Below are positions 14,533 through 19,746 of a stretch of 19,746 nucleotides of DNA, in pieces. The first letter of the stretch is position 1; each line of letters starts with the position of its first letter. This DNA comes from an uncultured Coriobacteriales bacterium (lineage in GTDB: Bacteria > Actinomycetota > Coriobacteriia > Coriobacteriales > UMGS124), in NCBI GenBank assembly GCA_934654475.1, contig CAKUFZ010000030.1, positions 1 to 19,746 on the forward strand, in the 5' to 3' direction. The notes beneath the pieces were generated by a model. That model did not search any database, was not told the DNA's origin, and worked only from the letters and a program-made list of their open reading frames with translations. Both the position numbers and the translations under genes were made by a program.

Positions 14533-15756
14533 TTATATCTTTAGTTTAACTCCAACCTTTTCGGCCGCGCGTACGACCAGTTCAAGCGTAATCGCATCGG
14601 CCCTTTCAAGTGCGGCAAGCATAGCGGCTTCATTGAGGGTTGCTTCAACGTCGGCGCAGCTTGCGCCTTCAAACAGGGGTGTCAGTCGTGCAGGAGTGAG
14701 CCCCTCGGCAAGCGACTTCCCTTGAGAATAGATGCGGACAAGCTCCTCGCGTGTCTTTGTGTCGGGATTACTCACCGTATACTTGAGGTCAAACCTTCCT
14801 GGACGCACCAGTGCGGGATCAAGCGATCGGTACGAGTTCGTGGCCGCCACCACAAGGATGCCGTCCTTGGTGGTGAAGCCGTCCATCTCGTTGAGCATGG
14901 CAGTGATGATGCGGTTGTTCTCTTTGTCGATGCCCGTGCCCGCATAGTTGCGACGCTCACCGATGCTGTCGAACTCGTCGATAAAGACAATGCAGGGACG
15001 ATGCTTGCCCGCCTTCTTGAAAAGCGAGCGAATCTTGCGCGCACCCAGCGACATGAACGCGCTCTGGAAATCGGCTCCCTTGGTGGCGATGAAGTTGACG
15101 CCGGCCTCTTGGGCCAGCGCCTTGGCAAAGAGCGTCTTGCCGTTGCCGGGAGGACCCTCGAGCACGATGCCCTTGACCGGCCTCACGCCCAAACGCCGTG
15201 CGGCGGCAGGGTCCTTGAGCACACCCACGACCTGGCGCATCTCGCGCTTGAGGCTATCCATGCCCGCGATGTCGTCAAACGTCACGCCCGTCTTGCGCAC
15301 GACCTTGAACGTGTTGCGGCTATAGCTCGCCAGCTTGTATATCGCAATTCCAAAGGTGCCGAGAATGAAAGCATCGAGCAGGAGGTTGATGAGCGTGTCC
15401 ACCACATCGCCCGCATCGACCGAACTTGTGACCTGCGCCCCGCAAACAAGCAGGCGCTCCTTGAGGTCAGGCGAGTCGGGATTGTCCGTGCGGTACAAGG
15501 CATGCGTCTCGTCGTCTTTGAGGGTGAAGTACACGCCGTCCTGGGAAATCTGCGCCTCATCGACCTGCTGCTGGGCCACCTTCTGGGCAAATTCCTGGTA
15601 CGCCATGGGGGTCGAAGGGGTCTCCCACAGCGACCATACCAGCACGACGACCGCTGCGACTGCGCACACAACCGCAATGACCGTGCGCCTGTTCAAGCTC
15701 ACGCGCGGCTTTGTTTGCTTTGCTTGCTTTGTTTGAGACGAGCCGGGAGCCGTCAT
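14533..15756 (-). CDS. FtsH-like membrane AAA ATPase lacking the protease domain
   Basis: A 407-residue protein laid out like the front of FtsH: a short basic N-terminus, membrane segment 1 (about 24-43), an extracytoplasmic domain of about 75 residues, membrane segment 2 (about 120-142), then an AAA+ module. Walker A is GPPGNGKT (201-208), the pore loop SAFMSLGA (232-239) keeps the Phe of FtsH, Walker B is FIDEFD (258-263), and the arginine fingers are in DPALVRPGRFD (313-323). The protein stops after the lid domain, where FtsH would continue with its zinc metalloprotease; there is no HExxH. It could unfold or extract membrane proteins without degrading them, which is inference. The start at 15756 has AAAGGA 8 nt upstream. 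It is divergent from the LysR gene. Confidence 0.88.
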   Translation of the reverse strand: MTAPGSSQTKQAKQTKPRVSLNRRTVIAVVCAVAAVVVLVWSLWETPSTPMAYQEFAQKVAQQQVDEAQISQDGVYFTLKDDETHALYRTDNPDSPDLKERLLVCGAQVTSSVDAGDVVDTLINLLLDAFILGTFGIAIYKLASYSRNTFKVVRKTGVTFDDIAGMDSLKREMRQVVGVLKDPAAARRLGVRPVKGIVLEGPPGNGKTLFAKALAQEAGVNFIATKGADFQSAFMSLGARKIRSLFKKAGKHRPCIVFIDEFDSIGERRNYAGTGIDKENNRIITAMLNEMDGFTTKDGILVVAATNSYRSLDPALVRPGRFDLKYTVSNPDTKTREELVRIYSQGKSLAEGLTPARLTPLFEGASCADVEATLNEAAMLAALERADAITLELVVRAAEKVGVKLKI

Positions 15757-15910
15757 GGGCAACGTCCTTTCATTGAATCCACCGCCCCGCGGCGGCGAGC
15801 GGGCCGTGCCCAATCGGCACGCTGGACCATGATACCCCATTGGTTTTTGGGCTTTTTGCTTTTTCCCCATATGGCAAGCTCGTTTTAAAGCAGGAACGCC
15901 CATCGATTTT

Positions 15911-15916
15911 TATACT
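15911..15916 (+). promoter_or_regulatory. Candidate -10 of the LysR gene
   Basis: TATACT at 15911-15916, 52 nt before the LysR start, is a good -10 match in an AT-rich stretch. No good -35 is at the standard spacing (TTTAAA at 15884-15889 is 21 nt away). The 211-bp gap to the divergent ATPase gene is where a LysR protein would be expected to bind. Confidence 0.3.
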
Positions 15917-15967
15917 TTCGCACAACCACACATTGCGCGTATCACTGCATATGAAAGAAGGGCCGCC

Positions 15968-16909
15968 ATGACACTGCAACAGCTGCGCTATCTCATCGAG
16001 GTCGCCCAGTCGGGCTCCTTCAACGCGGCGGCCCACGAACTCTATGTGTCGCAGTCCACGCTCTCCATGGCGATCAAGGACCTCGAGTCCGAACTGGGCG
16101 TGAGCATCTTCCTGCGCTCCAACCGCGGCCTCACGCTCACGGCCGAAGGCACCGAGCTGCTCGGCTATGCCCGCCAGGTCGTCGAGCAGGCCGACCTGCT
16201 CAGCGAGCGCTTCGTCAACAAGACGTCCAACAACAGGCGCGCCCGCCTTGCCATCTCCACCCAGCACTACGCCTTCGCCGTGCAGGCTTTCATCAACATC
16301 GTCAACGCCTGCGAGGCCGATGCCTACGACTTCACGTTCCGCGAGACCCGTACCAGCGAGATTATTCGCGACGTCCAGGAATTCCGCAGCGATATTGGCC
16401 TGCTCTTCCTCAACGACTTCAACGAGCGAGCCCTCACGCGCGTCATGGAAGATGCCGACCTGCACTTCACGCAGCTTTTCGAAGCGGCACCGCACGTCTT
16501 TGTCAGCGCGCAGCATCCCCTGGCCGGCAAGGCCTCGCTCAAGCTCTCTGACCTCGACGAGTACCCGCGCTACTCCTTTGAGCAGGGCACGACCAACTCG
16601 TTTCACTTCGCCGAAGAGCCCCTCGCGGCGCTGCCTCACAGCCGCAACATCACCTATTCGGACCGCGGCACCCTTACCAACCTGCTCATTCGCGGCAAAG
16701 GCTACACCCTCTCCACGGGCGTCCTTTCCAGTGAGATGGAGCAGGAGATCGTGGCCATCCCGCTGGAGACGAGCGAGACCATGCGCGTGGGCTACATCAT
16801 GCACGGCGAGCGCAAGCCCACCGATCTGGTCCAGCGCTACATCGGCGAGCTCGAGTCCATCATCTCGGGATCCACGCTCGTCACGCAGCCCCGCAAGCGC
16901 GCGGAGTAG
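15968..16909 (+). CDS. LysR-family transcriptional regulator
   Basis: A 313-residue DNA-binding regulator. The N-terminal winged helix-turn-helix (residues 1-60) is textbook: MTLQQLRYLIEVAQSGSF, AAAHELYVSQSTLSMAIKDLE, ELGVSIFLRSNRG. A linker helix follows (60-88), then an effector-binding domain of periplasmic-binding-protein fold (about 90-300). The effector cannot be read from sequence. LysR regulators usually sit next to and divergent from a target; here the divergent gene is the FtsH-like ATPase, which is a natural candidate target. The ATG at 15968 has GAAGGG 6 nt upstream. The gene is followed by two hairpins. Confidence 0.95.
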   Translation: MTLQQLRYLIEVAQSGSFNAAAHELYVSQSTLSMAIKDLESELGVSIFLRSNRGLTLTAEGTELLGYARQVVEQADLLSERFVNKTSNNRRARLAISTQHYAFAVQAFINIVNACEADAYDFTFRETRTSEIIRDVQEFRSDIGLLFLNDFNERALTRVMEDADLHFTQLFEAAPHVFVSAQHPLAGKASLKLSDLDEYPRYSFEQGTTNSFHFAEEPLAALPHSRNITYSDRGTLTNLLIRGKGYTLSTGVLSSEMEQEIVAIPLETSETMRVGYIMHGERKPTDLVQRYIGELESIISGSTLVTQPRKRAE

Positions 16910-16946
16910 CGGACCCCACGAGCCGATTTGCACGCAGGCGTCGGCC

Positions 16947-16975
16947 AAAATCGCCCGATGCCGTTCATCGGGCGA
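16947..16975 (-). terminator. Hairpin with T run on the reverse strand
   Basis: TCGCCCGATG (16951-16960) pairs with CATCGGGCGA (16966-16975) over 10 bp with a 5-nt loop. The T run (16947-16950 as AAAA on the forward strand) is on the reverse side, so it fits a backup terminator for the trigger-factor-like gene rather than for LysR. Confidence 0.55.
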
Positions 16976-17040
16976 GTCGTCTGGTTACGCTCGTTCAGCC
17001 AAAGTAGCAACCCGCCCGCTCACAATACCAACCGCAAACG

Positions 17041-17091
17041 AAAAGGCGCCTCGCCCGAGTTCTCCAGTCGAGACGGGCGAGGCGCCTTTTT
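17041..17091. terminator. Strong bidirectional terminator between LysR and trigger-factor-like genes
   Basis: Arms 17041-17057 and 17074-17090 form a perfect 17-bp stem (AAAAGGCGCCTCGCCCG and complement) with a 16-nt loop. T runs occur on both sides (TTTTT at 17087-17091 forward; AAAA at 17041-17044), so it serves both convergent genes. Confidence 0.93.
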
Positions 17092-17108
17092 GTCAATCGC
17101 TCTAGGTC

Positions 17109-17154
17109 GCTCCAAGTCGTTCCAGGTTGCCCTACAAACGCAACCGCTTGGAGC
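17109..17154 (-). other. Stem-loop just after the trigger-factor-like gene
   Basis: GCTCCAAG (17109-17116) pairs with CTTGGAGC (17147-17154), and inside it GGTTGC (17125-17130) pairs with GCAACC (17140-17145). No T run follows. It lies 12 nt beyond the stop codon and may protect the 3' end of the mRNA or be incidental. Confidence 0.4.
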
Positions 17155-17166
17155 TAGGCCACTCGG

Positions 17167-18285
17167 CTACTCCGCGGCCTCTTCGTGCTCCACTGCCGTG
17201 TCCACAGCGTTCTTTGCGAGCCAGTCGCTTGCCTTGGCACGCATGGCGACCTCCACGAGCTGGGGAAGCTGGCCGTTGTCGATCATGGCCTGGGCGGCGA
17301 TGCCCTCGGCACCCGACGCCACGGGGCCCAGCAGCGCGAGAACGTCTTCCTCCGAAAGCGTTATGCCCTCATGGGCGGCCACGCAGTCCAGAGCCATGCC
17401 GCGGCGCAGCGAGAGCTCGGCGTTGGCCATCATGCTCTGCTTGAATTCATTCATGTCGAATTCGGGATCGTTCGTAAAGTCGTCCCAGCTACGACCAGAG
17501 CGCTCAATCTGCTCAGCAAGCTGGTTTGCCATGAGCTCGGCAAGCTGGACCACATAGCGCTCGCCGGGGGCAGACATCAGGCGCGTGTTGGAGAACTCCT
17601 CGCCGGCGGCATCCATGAGGGTGCCCCACCACTCGTTGTCACGCTTCTTCTCGCATGCCTCGCGCGCCTGGCCGCGCAGGCGCTCCATACCGGCGCGCGC
17701 CTCCTCAGGCACGGCGTCCATGTTGATCATGCCGCCCATCATTTGGCTCACAAAATCATCGAGGTCCTTGTCCGTGACCTCGGGCTTTGCCGGAAACGCG
17801 AAGTGAACAGGCGAGAAGTCCTCCACCGTGCCGCGGGGACGCAGGCGGACGCGAGCCATAAACGTGAAGTCCTTGCCCTCGGTATGAACCTCGTTGTGGG
17901 GGAAGTCAGGAAGCAGGAACGGAAGAATTCCCGTACGCATGTAGGCCAGGCACAGGAGGCGCTGCTTGGCGAGGTAGAGGACGTTCTGATCGAACGCCTG
18001 TGCACCAAACGTTGCACGGGCACGCTCGAGGGACCCAGCCTTGTCGGGATCGTTGCCGGTGGTGCGCACAAGGGCCTTGCGCGCGGCTTCCAGGGAGTAC
18101 TCCATCTCGTCGGCGTCGGCGGTGACCATGAACGTCACAATGCCGGCCACATCGGTGGTGACCGTCACCGTCACGGGCATGTCGCCCTTCTCGTAGACAT
18201 ACTCAACAATGTCGCCCGGGCTGGGCACCTCGTGCTCCGGCTTGATGGCAAGCAGCTTGCCCAGGGTAACGGCAGTCTTAGTCAT
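17167..18285 (-). CDS. Trigger-factor-like protein without PPIase domain
   Basis: A 372-residue protein. Residues 35-165 follow the end of the trigger factor N-domain: a beta strand (MPVTVTVTTDV), a helix (MEYSLEAARKAL), then DFTFMARVRLRP and PAKPEVTDKDLDDFVSQM, equivalent to the family's 'Pev...Vtdedvd' region. Residues 200-320 follow the C-terminal chaperone arms (QAREACEKKRDNEWWGTLMDAA, then SLRRGMALDCVAAHEGITLSEEDVLALL). The FKBP-type PPIase domain that normally lies between is absent, as is the GFRxGKxP ribosome-docking signature; the equivalent loop reads TFGAQAFDQ. Ordinary trigger factor is about 430 residues. A folding role away from the ribosome is inference. The ATG at 18285 has AAGGGGG about 8 nt upstream. 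It is not the cell's usual tig-clpP-clpX context. Confidence 0.72.
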   Translation of the reverse strand: MTKTAVTLGKLLAIKPEHEVPSPGDIVEYVYEKGDMPVTVTVTTDVAGIVTFMVTADADEMEYSLEAARKALVRTTGNDPDKAGSLERARATFGAQAFDQNVLYLAKQRLLCLAYMRTGILPFLLPDFPHNEVHTEGKDFTFMARVRLRPRGTVEDFSPVHFAFPAKPEVTDKDLDDFVSQMMGGMINMDAVPEEARAGMERLRGQAREACEKKRDNEWWGTLMDAAGEEFSNTRLMSAPGERYVVQLAELMANQLAEQIERSGRSWDDFTNDPEFDMNEFKQSMMANAELSLRRGMALDCVAAHEGITLSEEDVLALLGPVASGAEGIAAQAMIDNGQLPQLVEVAMRAKASDWLAKNAVDTAVEHEEAAE

Positions 18286-18437
18286 GTGTGAAACCCCCTT
18301 TTCGGCAGGGCACATTGAGCCCCGCCTTTCCGACATACATCATGTGGGAGCAAACATACCACTGCGAAACCATCGTGCAGATCTCATCTCGCATGCTTTT
18401 GGGCCAAGGAGCAATAACGATCCGCTTGAACCGCTCG

Positions 18438-18857
18438 TTACGCAGGCCTCCGGAAGCACGTCGCCGTCATACGAGCGACGTGGCGGCCCAGGTCGTCATG
18501 CACGTCGCAGGTATAGAAACCCAAAGACGAGCCTGATTTGTCCGCGTCGCACACGGCGGTGAGACGCGTGCCCCTCGGAGAGCTGAGGAACTCGATAGTG
18601 TTGGAAACCGACACCGTCGGCTCCTCGCCCACATTGCAGGCAACAGCGAGGGCAAAATCGGCGAGCGTAAAGATCGCCCCGCCCATAACAGACCCCATGC
18701 CGTTGAGGTGCTGCGGTCCCACTTCGAACTCGCACACCGCATGACCAGGCGCGAAGTCAACCACCCTGCACCCACAAGCCTCGCTGGCAAACCGATCACG
18801 CGAGAAGACCTCTCGCACCTCTTCAAGGGACGAGCCCTCAGGAACAAGCGATGCCAT
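18438..18857 (-). CDS. PaaI-type hotdog-fold thioesterase
   Basis: A 139-residue protein of the hotdog fold. The central helix region HLNGMGSVMGGAIFTLADFALAVAC carries the family's G-G-A-x-x-x-L-A-D pattern; the Asp (LADFA) is the one used by PaaI-type acyl-CoA thioesterases. The usual His before the double Gly is Met here (SVMGGA). The later strands VSVSNTIEFLSSPRGTRLTAVCDADKSGSSLGFYTCDVHDD match the family order. It would hydrolyse acyl- or aryl-CoA thioesters; the substrate cannot be given. The start at 18857 has GGAGGG 5 nt upstream; a TTG at 18878 would add 7 residues and is less likely. It lies 152 bp from the trigger-factor-like gene in the same direction. Confidence 0.85.
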   Translation of the reverse strand: MASLVPEGSSLEEVREVFSRDRFASEACGCRVVDFAPGHAVCEFEVGPQHLNGMGSVMGGAIFTLADFALAVACNVGEEPTVSVSNTIEFLSSPRGTRLTAVCDADKSGSSLGFYTCDVHDDLGRHVARMTATCFRRPA

Positions 18858-18949
18858 CTTCACCCTCCGCTCTACCAAAACCGCCGAATCGCCGGCATTT
18901 CGAGCGGATTATACGCACCCACATGCCGCCCTCACCCGCACCGCCAACC

Positions 18950-18970
18950 AAAAACACCGCATGTTTGCGT
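18950..18970. repeat. Third copy of the CGCATGTTTGCG motif
   Basis: AAAAAC at 18950-18955, then ACCGC, then ATGTTTGCGT reach 18970; the core CGCATGTTTGCG is at 18958-18969. It matches the left arm at 7569-7589 at 19 of 21 positions. It sits 93 nt upstream of the thioesterase start, just as the first copy sits about 100 nt upstream of the sigma gene, in the same orientation to its gene. The core is a dyad (CGCA-4-TGCG). Confidence 0.6.
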
Positions 18971-19021
18971 AGTGTCTGGCCTCATTTTGCTCAACCGTCG
19001 AAGCCTCGACAGGGCTATGCG

Positions 19022-19744
19022 TTATCTCTCGAGCCAGCCGTGAGAGGAGGCTTCGTCGTGGGCTTTCTGGATGACCTTGCCCGAGCCCGTGAGACAGCTG
19101 AGTGCGTTGAAGGCGCCCATGCGAGCGTAGGACTCAGCCGAGCAGTCAATGTGTTCGGGGGACGAGCCGTCGTTGAAGAGGCGCTTGCCCTGTTTGCCCT
19201 GGTGATAGCGATGCTGCAGACCCTCGTCGCACACCATGATGTTGAAAGTGCAGCTCCAGGGGTCGGGATGCTCGAACTCCCCCGCTGCAATGCCGCCTTC
19301 CACAAGGGAGCGGATGATGGCCGCCAGGCTGTGGTAGTTGTCGAAGAAACCGCCAAAACGCGAGCGATCCTTGCCGGCTGCGGTCTCGAGCTCGTAGAAG
19401 TCCACGGGCAGCAGGCACAGGTTGAGCACGTCGTGATAGACCAGGGCGTACAGGCGGGCCGACCACGACCCGTCCATACCGCTCATGAGCTGGGCATACT
19501 CGACGGTCTTGCCGTGCAGGCTCACAATCTCGTCGAGCAGGTGCTCCTTGCTCTTGAACCAGTAGTACATAGTGGACTGGTCGATGCCCACCTTGCGCGC
19601 GATGGCGCTCATCGAGGTGCCGGCAAAGCCTTTCTGCGAGAAAAGCTCCATGGCAACCTCGAGGATGTGGTCTCGACGGTCATCGGTTTCATGTGTGATG
19701 GCGGGCTGCTCAGCGGCCTCGCTCGTAAGAGTCTGCGTATTCAT
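19022..19744 (-). CDS. TetR/AcrR-family transcriptional regulator
   Basis: A 240-residue regulator. Residues 23-70 are the TetR DNA-binding domain: RDHILEVAMELFSQKGFAGTSMSAIARKVGIDQSTMYYWFKSKEHLLDEIV, with the TSMSAIARKVGIDQSTMYYWF helix-turn-helix (quoted as a family pattern) and a start helix ahead of it. The C-terminal ligand-binding domain is helical and ends at RAL-type residues with no clear subfamily match, so the ligand is unknown. The ATG at 19744 is 2 nt from the window edge, so its ribosome binding site cannot be seen and a longer N-terminus is possible. The target is not identifiable here; the next genes on the same strand are the thioesterase and trigger-factor-like genes. Confidence 0.93.
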   Translation of the reverse strand: MNTQTLTSEAAEQPAITHETDDRRDHILEVAMELFSQKGFAGTSMSAIARKVGIDQSTMYYWFKSKEHLLDEIVSLHGKTVEYAQLMSGMDGSWSARLYALVYHDVLNLCLLPVDFYELETAAGKDRSRFGGFFDNYHSLAAIIRSLVEGGIAAGEFEHPDPWSCTFNIMVCDEGLQHRYHQGKQGKRLFNDGSSPEHIDCSAESYARMGAFNALSCLTGSGKVIQKAHDEASSHGWLER

Positions 19745-19746
19745 GC

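Noticed and set aside
14522..14544. AT-rich hairpin TAAAGAT-TAT-ATCTTTA as a terminator
   Set aside because: The 7-bp stem is weak, lacks a T run and overlaps the last codons of the FtsH-like gene; the GC-rich hairpin at 14342-14385 is the better terminator.
17146..17174. tRNA D-arm-like sequence (TAGCCGAGTGGCCTAG on the reverse strand)
   Set aside because: It resembles the D-arm of serine tRNAs, but no acceptor stem, anticodon arm or T-arm follows, and part of it is the end of the trigger-factor-like gene.

Overview
The window is high-GC DNA with short intergenic gaps, strong purine-rich ribosome binding sites and GC-rich hairpin terminators. Gene content (a DUF3516 Ski2-like helicase, a trigger-factor-like protein without a PPIase domain, a zinc-ribbon MscL, paired methyltransferases with a RNLTW-x-LPH signature) suggests an Actinomycetota chromosome, most likely class Coriobacteriia (a Collinsella/Olsenella-type gut bacterium). 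This assignment is inferred from protein character; no rRNA or other marker is present. Fifteen protein genes are supported. There is no CRISPR array, rRNA, convincing tRNA, or intact insertion sequence.

Layout. 1-660 (-): a Phd/YefM-like antitoxin and RelE/ParE-type toxin overlapping by 8 nt, with an AT-rich promoter/operator. 842-3886 (+): a large DUF3825-type protein with a charged helical region and a 15-residue tandem repeat, closed by a strong terminator. 4120-5680 (+): a C-terminally short DUF1846 protein, then MscL with a zinc-ribbon tail. 5790-7470 (-): an ECF sigma factor overlapping by 11 nt a membrane-anchored probable anti-sigma factor, with an ECF-type autoregulatory promoter. 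7541-7793: a non-coding stretch with a 25/30 inverted repeat and the aro terminator. 7794-8822 (-): DAHP synthase. 9097-11688 (+): the DUF3516 helicase. 11859-12452 (-): a YqhA/UPF0114 membrane protein. 12649-14308 (+): two tandem paralogous SAM methyltransferases. 14391-14513: a non-coding stretch that can fold into a multi-branched structure. 14533-15756 (-): an FtsH-like membrane AAA ATPase without the protease domain, divergent from a LysR regulator (15968-16909, +). 17167-18285 (-): trigger-factor-like protein. 18438-18857 (-): hotdog thioesterase. 19022-19744 (-): TetR regulator at the window edge.

The genes do not form one pathway. They are mainly single genes or pairs, each with its own terminator. 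Three supported pairs are the toxin-antitoxin module, the sigma/anti-sigma pair and the methyltransferase pair. A recurring theme is quality-control or chaperone-type proteins that have lost a standard part: FtsH without its protease, trigger factor without its PPIase and ribosome-docking signature, DUF1846 without its C-terminal third. The least explained non-coding signals are a motif around CGCATGTTTGCG found in three intergenic places, and the structured segment near 14.4 kb.
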